Source: Isoetes taiwanensis (Eukaryota > Streptophyta > Lycopodiopsida > Isoetales > Isoetaceae). Taken from it: a DNA stretch of 64,000 nt. This document shows, piece after piece, positions 46,960-58,160 of the stretch; position 1 is the first letter of the stretch, and every line of letters begins with the position of its first letter. Location: the NCBI GenBank assembly GCA_021234155.1, contig JAJEKV010000093.1, forward strand, positions 188,001-252,000, written 5' to 3'. Under the pieces are notes generated by a model. It saw nothing but the letters and a program-made list of their open reading frames with translations, was not told the origin of the DNA and ran no database searches. The position numbers and the translations under genes are program-made.

Positions 46960-47290
46960 GCTGGGTGGTGTCTTGATGCGGGGAGGAGAGTTGTTGCTAC
47001 GATTCAAAGAAGATGAAGCGATGCAGAAAGCGGCGATATCCTACCATGATCGAGGAGTTGCTAGCGGTTATGCGTGCTCTCTGGATTTGGAGACACTACC
47101 TTCTTGGTAGAAGATTTCCCGGTTGGATCTGGATCATCGAGTCTGCTATCTATCCACCCGGTAAATCTAAATCTCGTCGGCCCGAAGATGGATGGAATTC
47201 CTCGAGGAATATGACTTGGAGATTGTATACAAGCCCGGGCAAGCACAATGTGGTTGCGGATGCTTTGTCGCGTCATCCCTTCATAACCGC
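46960..47290 (+). pseudogene. RNase H, copy A
   Basis: MRALWIWRHYLLGRRFP and YTSPGKHNVVADALSRH (ORF 47,013-47,396) are the second half of a gypsy-type RNase H. Confidence 0.8.
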
Positions 47291-48214
47291 ACCCATTGTA
47301 ATGCCATTTCCACACTCACCGGTGAGTTTTGGGGAAGCAAATAGAAACAGAACCTTAGTCACAGATCCCGAATACGTAATATTTGGGAAAGCTTAGGTAA
47401 GGAAGCCCGTCAGAAAAGTTGATTCTCCATGACACACACAACATGCCCTATAGCGAGGACATGCGGGTTTTATGAAAACTTACTTTAAGATCCGCTCCAG
47501 CTATTTTTGGCCTTCCATGAAGAAGGATATTGCTAGGTACATCAAGCGATTGTCGGGTTTGTGTCCAAACCAAAGGCCGAACAATTAAGAGTTCACGGGA
47601 AGTTGCAACCTTTGGATGTGCCTAACGCCAAGTGGGAAGTCACATTAGCTAGCGGTAAGATCGGACACACTCATGGCAGCCGTATTAACCTTAAAATCAT
47701 TTGCCGGGTGCACCAGTTGCCTTTGGGTGCCGAGTTAATGGACATTGTAAAAATATGATCTTATTGTGGGAATGGAGTTTTAAGCGTGCTAGGGCCCACA
47801 TAGGCTGTGAGAAGCGGGAGGAGGTCACCTTCAAGCCGCTAATGGAGCACGTGTGACAATAAAAGGTGATTCATTACACTCGCTATCTCGGGCAATGTCA
47901 ATAAAGCAGCTAGGAAAAGCTATACGCAGGAATGAACTTCTTTGCCTCATTAAACTTGCTTCCATTGAGTCGGACTCAAACAGCGGACAAGTGTCGGCGC
48001 TTTACCATCGGACATTGCTACCCTTCTTCGAGAATTTAGCGATCTTTTTCCGGATGAGATCCACAAGCTTCCTCCTTTTAGAGGGGTGGAATGTGAGATA
48101 ACTCTTGAGCAGGGTACTAAGCCTACAGCAAAGCCCCGTCCCAGAATGAGTCCTCGGGAGTTAGCGAGGAGCTTAAGAAACGACTACAAGGATTCTTGAA
48201 TTTGGGGTTTATTC

Positions 48215-49020
48215 GCCCTAGTGTTTCACCATTTTGGCTCCTATTCTTTTTGTCAAGAAGAAAGATGGCTCCTTAAGGATGTGTATTGATTATAGGCAAC
48301 TCAATAAGCATACCATCAAGAATCGCTATGCTTTGCCTAGGGGCAGATGATCTTATGGACCGATTACAAGGAGCAAAATATTTCTCAAAGATTGATTTAG
48401 CTCGGGGTACCATCGGATAAGGATTAAGGAAGAGGACATCCATAAAGTGCGCTTTTAGGTACCCGATATGGGCATTATGAATTCACTGTCATGCCTTTTG
48501 GATTGACCAGCGCCCTATAGCGTTTATGCGGTGATGAATGACATCTTCCGCCAATACTTGGATGACTTTGTTGTCATTTTCTTTGATGACATTCTCATCT
48601 ATAGTAAAACCTTGCGACAACATGAACAACATCTTCGATTAGCTTTGCAAAAGCTAAAAGCCATCGACTCTTCGCCAAGTTCTCTAAATGCAAGTTAAGC
48701 CACTCAGGGTAGACTATTTGGGGCATATTATCTCGCCAGAAGGAATTGCTCTGAGACCCGGCTAAGATAGAAGCGATAAAAGATTGGCCCATTCCGCTAA
48801 TGTTTCGGAGGTCAGGAGTTTCTTGGGACTCGCTTGAGGATATTATCGGAATTTGTTAAGGATTTTGCAACAATTGCCAATACCTCTTACTAATCTCACA
48901 AGACATGAGAAAGTAAAGGATTGGATGGAACATTGGAAAATAAAAGTCCAAGTCGGCTTTTCGAGAAACTCAAGGATGCTTTAACATCTCGCACTTGGTC
49001 CTTACCTTGCTCGATCAGGA
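48215..49020 (+). pseudogene. Reverse transcriptase, copy B
   Basis: Same blocks as copy A, with IDYRQLNKH at about 48,284 and catalytic FFDD at 48,579-48,590. Its indels sit at the same GC-rich places but differ in detail from copy A. Confidence 0.85.
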
Positions 49021-49039
49021 AAAGGATAAATCGGTAGCC

Positions 49040-49385
49040 ACCGATCGAGTAAGATAGCTACCTGGGTGGTGTCTTGATGCGGGGAGGGAGAGTTGTTGCT
49101 TACGATTCAAAAGAAGATGAAACGATCTTGAGCAGCGTGATATCCTACCATGATCGAGGAGTTGCTAGCGGGTTATGCGTGCTCTCAGGTATTTGGAGAC
49201 ACTACCTTCTTGGTAGAAGATTTCGGTTGGATACGGATCATGAGTCTACGCTATCTATCCACCCAGCCAAAATCTAAATCTCGTCGGCCGAAGATGGATG
49301 GAATTCCTCGAGGAATATGACTTGAGATTGTATACAAGCGAGGCAAGCACAATGTGGTTGCGGATGCTTTATCCGTCATCCCTTC
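49040..49385 (+). pseudogene. RNase H, copy B
   Basis: GGRVVAYDSKEDETILS, IWRHYLLGRRFRLDTDHEST (49,074-49,277) and the HNVVADAL region near 49,350, with frame breaks. Confidence 0.8.
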
Positions 49386-49614
49386 ATAACCGCACCCATT
49401 GTAATACCATTTCCACACTCACCCGGTGAGTTTGGGAAGCAAATAGAACAGACCTTGGTCACGGATCGAATTACGTAATATTTGGGAAAGCTTGGGTAAA
49501 GGAAGCCCGTCTGAGGATAGAGAGCGGGGAAGCATTCCGTTCATATAAGAAGGAGGGCAATTTATTATATTACAAAGATAAGTTGTGTGTTCCGGCTGAC
49601 TTGAGGTCGCGAAA

Positions 49615-50660
49615 GTTGATTCTCCATGACACACACAACAGCCCTATAGCGGGGACATGCGGGTTTTATGAAAACTTACTTTAAGATCCGCTCCGGCTAT
49701 TTTTGGCCTTCCATGAAGAAGGATATTGCTAGGTACATCAAAGCGATTATGGGGTTTGTCGACCAAACCAAAGGCGAACAATTAAGAGTTCTGGGAAGTT
49801 GCAACCTTTGGATGTGCCCAACGCCAAGTGGGAAGTCATAACCATGGATGGTACTCTCCGTGGGTATGATGCCTTAATGGTGGTGGTCGACAAATTATCA
49901 AAGATGGCTCACTTCACGCCATGTCGCACCGGACACCGCTTTGACCGCCTTGCTCTTTGCAAAGGAAATTTTTCGGGTTACACGCGGGATGCGAGAGTAA
50001 TTGTATCGGATAGGGATCCTAAGTTTGTCGATTGCATTCGGAAGGATTTCTTCGCCACCATCGGACCAAGCTTGCCATGATACGACCTACCATCCCAGAC
50101 GGATGGTCAAACAGAGCGTGTCAATCATTATTATCGAAGATATGCTAAGAAGCTATGTATGGAGTAAACAAGTCCACAATGGTAGGATTATATTTACTTG
50201 GTGGAATTTGCCTACACAATTACAAAGCGAGAGTCTTCTAGAATGTCTCCTTTCATGATAAATTATGGCTATCAATGTCTTACTCCGGACACATGGCATA
50301 ATCCACGTTTCTAAAAGTGGAGGTCTCTCAACAACTCCTTCTAGAAATGCGGGGCCTTGGTGGAAGAAGTTGGGGTTACTTATTGGCATGCGTGCGTAGT
50401 CGTCGAGGAAGAGTCTAGCGGATAAGCCGAACCCACGAATCTTCAGTGGGCGAATCGGTTTGGCTTAAAATCAAAGTAAAACAAGCCAAGCTTAAAATTG
50501 GTAGCTGTAAGAAGTTGGCACCCGGATGGGCTTGGCCATTGGGGATTCTTGAGCGTGTGGGAGAACAAGCATATCGGCTTGGACTTGCCACTCCGGCGAA
50601 GATCCACAAGGTCTTTCACGTTGAGTCTTACGAAGCAACACACCCACGATCGAGGAGGAG
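49615..50660 (+). pseudogene. Integrase
   Basis: The HHCC zinc-binding region begins with LHDTHN at about 49,622 and includes the C-terminal part of the zinc motif near 49,755. The catalytic core includes VVVDKLSKMAHFTPCRTG (49,880-49,935), RVIVSDRDPKF (about 49,996-50,027) and, in another frame, the conserved QTDGQTERVN segment near 50,100 carrying the catalytic Glu. The C-terminal part (KVFHVESYEATHP) leads to the chromodomain. It is frameshifted several times. Confidence 0.85.
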
Positions 50661-50763
50661 GTTTTGGATACCCCTACCCTCCTAGAAATGGTGAAGCGCA
50701 TTTGAAAATAGTGTGCGAAGCTCTTCTTGATCGAGCTTACACAAGCAGACCGGGAAGGACTCA

Positions 50764-50874
50764 AATGTTGCAATACTTGGTCAAGTGGAAGCACTTACCA
50801 GTTGAAGATGCTACCTGGGTGATGAAGATAGACCTTGAGAAGCACTATCCGGACTTCATGCGGGAATCTCAAGG
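50764..50874 (+). other. Chromodomain at the integrase C-terminus
   Basis: Within the frame 50,498-51,058, MLQYLVKWKHLPVEDATWVM then EKHYPDFMRE matches the chromodomain core (YLVKWKG...ATWE) of chromoviruses, which in the family directs integration to heterochromatin. Confidence 0.85.
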
Positions 50875-51058
50875 CCGCACCATCAACGATGCTATCAACC
50901 CCGCTCCCGGCGGTAAGCTTGAAGGCTTGATTGACCGAGAATCATGTTTTAGAGGGGTAGACGCATCGTATATGATAGTAATAACTGATGATGAGATCAC
51001 CTTCGTGTTTTCTAGGATGTGGTGTATAGTTGATGTTGACATGACCGCGAATTGCTAG

Positions 51059-51549
51059 GAAGGCATCTAGTAAATAGACTGCGTTCGTTCTGGCTATAAG
51101 AGGAATTGCAAGCCGTACACATGATAGATTCCCTTCTAGATATTTTTTTCTTCTATTTCTAGGGGGTGGTCCCTGCAACCACAACTTAATCATACTATTA
51201 ACCTACGGGTATATGGTTGTGTGCAGGCCAATGAACAAGTCGTCACCTGCATTGTATAGAGGGTTGCTGATGACCCAACTTGTCCCGTATTGGTTTTGTC
51301 TACATGTATGAATTTTGTTGTCAGAATGTTTTAAATCGGACTCCGGTCCTAAACTCCTTTGATCATAAGTTTGTATCGAGCACCCTGGTGCTTGTACTTT
51401 GATATTTTAACTTCAATGTATTACTGTCCAAATTACTATAATCTCAACGTATTACTGTTATATTCTTAACTTCATTATCTAATTGAGTGCTTTACATTAT
51501 ATGTATTCAATTAGCTAACCCTAATCTTTGAGGACTGGCATTATTTTTA
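51059..51549 (+). other. Untranslated region upstream of the 3' LTR
   Basis: AT-rich, no ORF of note; ends at the polypurine tract. Confidence 0.6.
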
Positions 51550-51561
51550 AGGAGGGAGAAT
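51550..51561 (+). other. Polypurine tract
   Basis: AAGGAGGGAGAA immediately before the TGTGG start of the 3' LTR. Confidence 0.88.
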
Positions 51562-53171
51562 GTGGCGTTCCCATTATTTATCACGGTCTACTATACGGGA
51601 CGCATTACAAATACAAATGCGTCCTCTCCCTAAAAGTGCGCTACCATGGGGGTATGGGAACTTAATTGCAACCTAGGGGTTACCTTACAAAGGATTAAAT
51701 TAGCTATGCTAATTTAACACATTATTAATAATAACCTATAACCTAGGAAATTGGGATAATTACCAATTGGGAAAGCCACTGCCCCAATCGATTAGGCGAC
51801 ATGGGGATTGCCAAGTTTGGATGCCAACTTGACCCCTATCCCTTGGATTGACTCTGAAGATCGACCAAGGAAGGCCGGGAGGCTGGCGCCATCAACCACA
51901 AGAGAGAACCGCCATACCGGTCGTCCTGTGAAGCCCTGGTGAATCTTCAACCGCCGGGGAGATGGAAGCCCCATGGGAATGAGTCCGGCCAAATTCAGGT
52001 AGGTGGCTATGTGAATTCTAGTTAACACTTGGTTGTGTCCGTCTTTCTCTGTTCTTTTTTGTAATTCAGTCATAGAAACTAACCCTTGTTTGTACAAACA
52101 AGTTCTCTTTATATTCAATTCGGTTCTTACTCACGAAAGGATGGATTGTTAGTTCTTTGTTTCATCCGACGACTAAAGCGGGGGATTCTGCGGGGGTAGA
52201 GGCCTACAGAACCGTGTATAGTAGTATGCTCCTAGATAGCCTGTAAAGTCCCATTAGATGCGGCACGTGCACAAGAACCCGGGTCCTAGATGCTATGGTG
52301 CGGCTTAGCACCGGACAAAGGACAGTGGTGGTGACATGAGGGGTGGGGTCTTGCATGAGCATACAAGGCTCCGAGACTCCTACAGTGGGCTAGGCGATGG
52401 CCCTGGCCAGAGGGCGGGTATGGGTCGCGACACTCCCCAGGTGTAGTGGTGTGATCCGTATGGAGCACCATGCACTTTGAGTAGATTTAGGGTGAGTAAA
52501 TTTCTGGGTGCGGATCGGGGTGCTGATGCGGCGCGTATTCTCTAGCTCACCCATGGAACCACTGTGATTACGGAGGGGGCCTCCCAGACCTGCCTCATCG
52601 GACCAGGCGTCAATGAACTGGAGTAGGCTCGGGGGAGGGTGATGCCCCGAGTGCCTGCGTCTCGGAAGGCTATAAGCGAAGCCATAGCATGAATTGACCC
52701 ATCCGCAAAGTGTGCGGGAGGGGCGGATGGAGTGGACAACCCTAGCCAATGTTCTCGCCCGCCAGCGCCATGCCAAGACTCGGTCTGGCGATCTCTTGAG
52801 GCCCGGCCGTTGGTCCCGATCCCCCCGGGGAGATCTCCCGAGAAGGGGTAGAACCTGGGGTTTGGGTGTTTTCTTAGGATTAGATGCATATTCTATGCCG
52901 TTGGTATTTTGGATGGGTGTGCCACCCTTCGTGGTGGTTATTTATGTATATTCGTGCTGTGTGCTAACCCTTGTATTCATGCTTCCGCGACGTAGGAGTC
53001 CCATTGAAGGCGTGGGCCGAATGACCCCTTCGTGTCCTTCTTCGGGCCTCATTTCATCGATGGCCCGAACCGGACGGAGGGCCCTGCTCATGGTGAGATG
53101 ATCGCCATGGGAGGGAAAGTCCCGATGTATGTATACGTCGTCAGGGTCGTATATATTCGGGGGCGTCCACG
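51562..53171 (+). repeat. 3' LTR
   Basis: Starts TGTGGCGTTCCC; the end (GGGGCGTCCACG) is slightly altered relative to the 5' LTR end. Long AT-rich blocks are identical to the 5' LTR. Confidence 0.92.
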
Positions 53172-53176
53172 ATCTT
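53172..53176. repeat. 5-bp target site duplication, right
   Basis: ATCTT, corresponding to GTCTT at 37,998-38,002. Confidence 0.75.
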
Positions 53177-55732
53177 GAAGACTTGAAGCGTGAAGAAGCG
53201 ACCATCACTCCAAAATACATGTTTCTTATATTCAACTCCAATACTTTGCAACCAATCAGCATGCATTTGTAGACAATGTTGGACAAATTCTGTGTCATGT
53301 GTTTTGTCATCACTAATATAGAAATGAGTCTCCTTTACAATACCTTTGAGAGTTTGTTTTCTCTTCTCCTTGGCCGAGTCCTTGTTCTTCTTGTTCAAGC
53401 TCTCTTCCTCTCTCTTCCTTCTTTCTTCTTCTTCTTCTTTCTTCATCCTCCTGTAAGTAATATGCACTAGAATTGACACCTGATCGGTATGCCAATGGCG
53501 AGATTGAGCTTCTGTTGGATCTTAAATCCGTAATTTTTCTGCAAAGTCTATGGCGTAAACAATAGTATCATACGGTATGGTTGCCAAGCATTTCTTGAAT
53601 TCCTTAGCTTGCCAATGAGCTTTATAATTATGTGGAACAAAAGACTTCATAGTCTTTGTTGCATGCTCATTAAATTCAAAAGGACTGCCCGTCTTGTAGG
53701 CCAATCTAGTAACCTTTGCAGGTTTCTTAGATAGCTTGGCAGTATTCTTTCTTTGGACTTCTTGCTGTCAGTTCAATGTCAAATGATTAGCTCAACTCCT
53801 AAAAAGTAATATGCTTGAATTTGATAGTTAGTACCTTTTCAAATACTTTCCATTGGACATTGATAGACTTTTGCTTGTTCCTCTCTTTAAGACATGTTGG
53901 CAACCTGCAATACAAAAACAATAATGGCAGATGTATCAGTTATAGTAACTTTCCCAATTCAAGAAAAAACAGTCTAGACTCTAAGACTCCTTACAGCCAC
54001 AACCTAATGGTTTTGCAAATGATTTTAATCTTGGCATGAACTCAAAGGGGCTGAGAATATATGTGGATTCGATCACGGGATGAAGTCTTGCATCGAGCTT
54101 GTTGAAAATGATCTGACCCAGGGTCAAGAATTGGTCAATGTCCCTGGTAGAATCCACACATCACTCTAATAGGATAATTTTGGAATTCTATCACTTGGAT
54201 TAGACTCTGACAACTCTGTAGAATACCTGCAAACCTTAGTGCTTCAAATAAAAGCAAGGCACAATGTGATTTAGTTCTGGACTTAGTTATTTCAAGGTAG
54301 CGAGACTTTGAAATTTCAGGAGAACATAAATCTGCGGGCATGAACACTCAATCTTTTTACGTGTTTGAGTGAAGGTGAGCATTCCTTTTAAGCGAGGGAC
54401 ACTCACATACAACCTGGACAAGATAACTGTTGAGGAAAAGATGACCAAGACTATCGACGGGAAACGAGGTTTTAGATTAGATACTACTTAAAAGTAATGT
54501 ACAAGCAAAAGGAAACCATACTTACTTCTTTAACCCACACTTTGTACAAGTCCGCATCAAACACACGTGCTTATGCCACTCTTCACTCTCATCCTTTTGG
54601 CACACCACCATTCTCCAATAATCACTAGTTGATTTAATGGTGTTCTCCTTGGCCATACTGGATCTGATCTCGGGCCACAAACTTTGCACTTACATTTACA
54701 TTCCTTGTGAACACCATGAGGATCTGTCCTCATATTATTGATTTTGCCTTGCAAATTCTAAATGCAAATGGTATTGGCAAAGAATGAGTCTCCCTTTCTT
54801 TTAATTTTCTAATGTAGCTTGGCCGGTTTGAAAAGCTTCTTTGGGACATCTTCATATCTGGATGTTCCTTCTTGAAACCAAGATATAGTTGAACCCGCAC
54901 AATGAAAAAATTTAGTTACTTTCTAAACAAAAGAAAGAAAGAAAGCATTCAAAATGTATGGTCGAAACTATACCTGTGTCATCTCTAGCAGATGAATAGG
55001 ATGATCAATTTTCTCACCTTTATCATTCAAATGCTTCCTCACATGCTTCTTATAAGGTGATACTTTGGTATTTTCGTCCCAATACTTCCTGACTGTGGCT
55101 ATTTCTTCAGCTGTGAAGGCATCTTTTCTTCTCTTCCTTCCAAACATTGACCGGGGCCAGCTTTGGGGTCTGCAAAAATTGTCTTCTAAATGCCATGGCA
55201 ACGGTTTTTTCGTGGAATAGATAGAACCCTTGAAATTGCAGATTGATTGATCCCTGGGCCCGAACATGCTGCCATTTGTAGAGTGCTCTTTCTTGCTTGC
55301 AAAATATCAGTTTTTCTTTGCATTTTTTGGGCCTGCATTGTCTCTCGGACATTGGAAATCATGGTATGCATTACAGCCATGTTCTTGGGATCTGGTAATT
55401 CTTCTTGCAATGGTAAATGTGTATTTTTCTTCAAAAGTCTTTGAAGAATTCTCCCTTTGTCTAAATCCTCGAAACATTCCTCACAATGTGATTAAAAGAG
55501 TCGATTAGCTCTTTTGTGACTCTTGCAACCTTCTATCATCGAGAAAATGTTTTCTCTTCTTCTCATTTGGTGCAATGTTTTCTTTTTCCTTTAGTTTCAA
55601 TCTCTTTCTGGATTCTCTCTTCCTCTTGGCTTCAAAATCTAGATAAATTCTCCTTTCCTGATCAGCAATGCTCTCGGAATTAGAATTGGGATTGGCATTC
55701 GGATTGAGAATTGCAAGTGAATTATCAGCCAT
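53172..55732 (-). pseudogene. Transposase gene, 5' half (exons)
   Basis: Minus-strand exons in order: a charged N-terminus (55,732-55,505, MADNSLAILNPNANPNSNSE); a helical exon (55,434-55,186, ACSGPGINQSAISRVLSI); 55,267-54,968 (KDAFTAEEIATVRKYWDENT), ending at a good donor (CAG|GTATAG); about 54,900-54,530 with LGFKKEHPDMKMSQRSFS, SYIRKLKERETHSL and CQKDESEEWHKHVCL; and the catalytic part at 53,704-53,172 with YAIDFAEKLRI, HWHTDQVSILVHITY, FVQHCLQMHADWLQSIGV and VFWSDG. The IDFAE and WSDG acidic residues are likely catalytic. Damage seen: TAA replaces an expected Gln codon at 53,522-53,524, and one extra base follows SDG near 53,204. The rest of the gene lies beyond the LTR element at 37,092-37,997. 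Confidence 0.72.
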
Positions 55733-55959
55733 GAGAACAGATCAAAGATTGAATTGGATTGGAATTGAAGACGGCCGAGGGAAAATCTCGATTCTGAGGA
55801 AATCTTGAAAGAATGACAACCAAGAATTTCCCTCAAGAATCCGCCATCTAGAAATCCGCCAAACATGAAAATTCATCTCCCAATTCGGCGGGATCATCCA
55901 TGTCATCGATCCCTACCTCCACGGGATGATCCGTTCTATTTCGGAGTAATCATCAAAAC

Positions 55960-56060
55960 GATGTCGTTGAACGAAAAAGCACTCGAGGGTAAAGCACCTA
56001 AAGCACTTACAGCACTTGTCCGGACAGTGCTTTTTGGGTAGCATTACCATATTTACACCC
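55960..56060 (-). repeat. Right TIR and subterminal AAGCACTT repeats
   Basis: The last 30 bases are the exact inverted copy of the left TIR; AAAGCACCTAAAGCACTTAC and AGCACTTGTCCGGACAGTGC lie just inside. Confidence 0.92.
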
Positions 56061-56093
56061 TATATCAAAAAAGTTCCCTTTGAACGATCTTCT

Positions 56094-56770
56094 CTAGGTC
56101 CCTGTCAATTTCCCCTGTCCGATTAAGTTGTGGGTATAGTGTTTGTATCTCTTCGACCGTTTTTTTCTGTAGCTATTTAGGTGCAAGAATCTTGACAAAG
56201 CGAAGCGGGAAGTCATCTTTGTCAAAATCTTGAGGATGGCAGGGATGGTGGATTTAGTATTTGTGGACTGATTGAAGCAACACTTCAAGGCGTCATCATC
56301 AACTATAATGATGTCTTCCTTCTCCTGAATGCCCAAGTCATCCATCATGTCGCTCAAGCATTTCACAAATATTTTTTTACCTGTAGGATCCTTCGGGTTA
56401 TTGAATGACTTACATTTTCTCTGATTCCAAACAGATGCCCAATCTCTATGTAACTCAGGAACTACTCTCAAAACTTCCTGTATATTTCTATTCTCCATCG
56501 ACGACCAAATTGCACAGTGAAATAAAGTGAAAGCTTGGTCTAACATCTCTCCTTCCGATATCTGGTGGCGGATATACCCATCTGAGGCCGACATCTGAGG
56601 CTGTCTAATGGATTCTCCAACTCTCTTTGAACGTTTTGAACAGCACAATCAAGTAATATCTTGTACAGGGTCCAGAGTTGATGGTCGTCCAGGGGAAGTG
56701 TATTTGAACTAGAACCAGCCAGTGTATTTGAACTAGGATCAGCCAGTGTCCATGCATAAGGAAAATCCAT
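56094..56770 (-). pseudogene. Hypothetical protein, one frame break
   Basis: Immediately outside the transposon, MDFPYAWTLADPSSNTLAGS opens at 56,770. Its frame passes near 56,595 into a second frame that reads GYIRHQISEGEMLDQAFTLF, VLRVVPELHRDWASVWNQRK and KCLSDMMDDLGIQEKEDIII to 56,094. Together they give about 220 residues of globular-looking protein. No family is recognised. Similar plant-only proteins are often transposon-associated, but I have no direct evidence of that. Confidence 0.45.
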
Positions 56771-56857
56771 GGCACTAGAACGAGAGAAATTAAGTAATTA
56801 GCAAATGATATATTACTCTCCCCATAAAAGCGATTACGAACATACATAATTCAAAAA

Positions 56858-57026
56858 GCGCCCGGTGGCGTTTGCTTTGTTTTTTTCACAGATCTATTTC
56901 ACTCGCGCCTGGCGCGATTTGTATAGAACCGTATGAAATAGAAAAGCCAAACTAAAAACGCGCCTGGCGCGCTTTGATTAACCTAGTCGAAAATCGGAAC
57001 CCAAAAATAGAAATGCGCCAAGCGCG
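56858..57026. repeat. Four spaced GCGCCTGGCGC-type palindromes
   Basis: GCGCCCGGTGGCG (56,858), CGCGCCTGGCGCG (56,904), CGCGCCTGGCGCG (56,959) and GCGCCAAGCGCG (57,015) lie 46-56 bases apart, most followed by a T-rich half (ATTTG, CTTTG, ATTTC). Confidence 0.85.
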
Positions 57027-57059
57027 ATTTCTCCCATTCTAACATATTATTCTAACATA

Positions 57060-57485
57060 ATGCATAATGCAGAATGCAGAATGCAGAATTCAAAATATGA
57101 AGCCAGTTAGAGCAGATATATAATAATAATACTCCTTGTTTAGTTCAATATTTAGTTCATTGTTTTAGTTCATTATTTGGAGTAGATAGAGGAAGAGCTA
57201 GTGAAATAGAATAAGAGCAGATACAGCAGAATCATATAAGCAAGATCATAGAGCAGATAGATCATACAGCAGATAGATCATAGATCATAGAGCAGATAGA
57301 TCATAGATCATAGATCATAAATCATAGAGCAAGATCATAGAGCAGATAGATCATAGATCATTATTTACTTCATTATTTTAGATCATTAATTAGAACAGAT
57401 AGAGGAAGAGCTAGTGAAATAGAATAAGAGCAGATCATATAGGCAAGATCACAGAACAAGATCATAGAGCAGGATCTATATATGA
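57060..57485. repeat. AGCAGATAGATCATA-type repeat field
   Basis: Dense short repeats of GATCATAGA and AGCAGATA, with a longer duplicated block (AGATAGAGGAAGAGCTAGTG then AAATAGAATAAGAGCAG) at about 57,184 and 57,399. Confidence 0.85.
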
Positions 57486-57599
57486 AGGTGGTAGGGCAGT
57501 TTAGGACTGATGCATGTAAAAGTAAATAACATGCTTTATGTAAAATAACTACTTTATGTAAATAATAGGAAATACTAACCTATTTGTGTTCTGTACCCG

Positions 57600-58160
57600 A
57601 GAATTGAGCCTTTGCCTTTGAGCCGAAACCAAAAAATCGAAAACCAAAGTTGATTTGATTCGAGAAGCTAATAGCAGATGATTTGAGCCTTAAAATGAGA
57701 AAAAGCAATAGCAGCTAATTTGGAAACCGAGAAGCCGAGAAGCTTTAACACAAAAAACAAAAAACCACAAAACTTTGTTATTCAAAGCCAGAGAGATTGT
57801 AGAGAGCCGAAAAGCCAAAAAAGCCAGAGACATTGTATAGAGCCTACAAACCTTTGGCCGAAAACACCTTTGAGCGAAAACCCTAAAGCGGATGATTGTA
57901 GAAGCCGAGAAAAGCTCGAGAAAAGCCGAAGTTTAAAGCATATAGAAAGGAGTTTTAAAGTAGATAGAAGCGAGAAAAGTCGAGATTGAAGCGGATAGAA
58001 GTCGAGATTGAAGCAGATTGAGCGCCTAGATTGCATCGAGATTGAAGCTTAGAGATTGCATTGAGAAAGCCTAGAAGCGCTGGAATGCTTGAATTGGAAG
58101 CTGGCCGGAAGCGCTGGAATTAGCACAGGAATTGAAAAATTCAAAAGTGAGAGAAAGCGG
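57600..58160. repeat. Imperfect AGCCGAGAAA / GAAGC repeats
   Basis: Purine-rich irregular repeats of AAGCCGAGAA and AGATTGAAGC. They create an 89-codon plus-strand ORF (57,720-57,989) of Lys/Ser/Glu that I regard as repeat-derived. Confidence 0.65.

Larger units (their letters stand above)
45561..47638 (+). repeat. Tandem duplication, copy A (protease end, RT, RNase H, IN start)
   Basis: Matches 47,639-49,838 almost perfectly in AT-rich parts. At 47,639 the integrase N-terminus (PNAKWEV) runs straight back into the protease (VTLA). The two parental sequences share GTCA at the junction. Copy A lacks about 100 bases present in copy B at 49,511-49,611. Confidence 0.93.
47639..49838 (+). repeat. 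Tandem duplication, copy B
   Basis: Second copy of protease end through integrase N-terminus. It is about 100 bases longer than copy A and continues into the rest of integrase. Confidence 0.93.
38003..53171 (+). mobile_element. Ty3/gypsy (chromovirus-like) LTR retrotransposon with histone H3 insert
   Basis: Two direct LTRs of about 1.6 kb start TGTG(A/G)CGTTCC. A primer-binding site follows the left one, a polypurine tract precedes the right one, and a 5-bp target duplication flanks the whole. Internal order is: extra region with a histone H3-like sequence, gag, protease, reverse transcriptase, RNase H, then a second protease-RT-RNase H block by tandem duplication, integrase and a C-terminal chromodomain. 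Protease-RT-RH-IN order defines Ty3/gypsy, and the chromodomain defines chromoviruses. Numerous frameshifts mean no intact polyprotein. Confidence 0.93.
33171..56060 (-). mobile_element. DNA transposon with 30-bp TIRs, split by an LTR retrotransposon
   Basis: The first 30 bases (GGGTGTAAATATGGTAATGC then TACCCAAAAA) are an exact inverted match of the last 30 (56,031-56,060). TATA flanks both ends (33,167-33,170 and 56,061-56,064), so the target duplication is TA or TATA. AAGCACTT and AAGTGCTT motifs cluster just inside both ends, as transposase binding sites do. Without the 15.2-kb LTR insert (38,003-53,171) it is about 7.7 kb. It encodes a multi-exon transposase on the minus strand (55,732 to about 37,090) and smaller plus-strand ORFs at its left end. 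The superfamily is not certain to me. Confidence 0.88.

Noticed and set aside
57720-57989. 89-codon Lys/Glu-rich ORF
   Set aside because: It is encoded by AGCCGAGAA-type repeats and lacks a recognisable domain.
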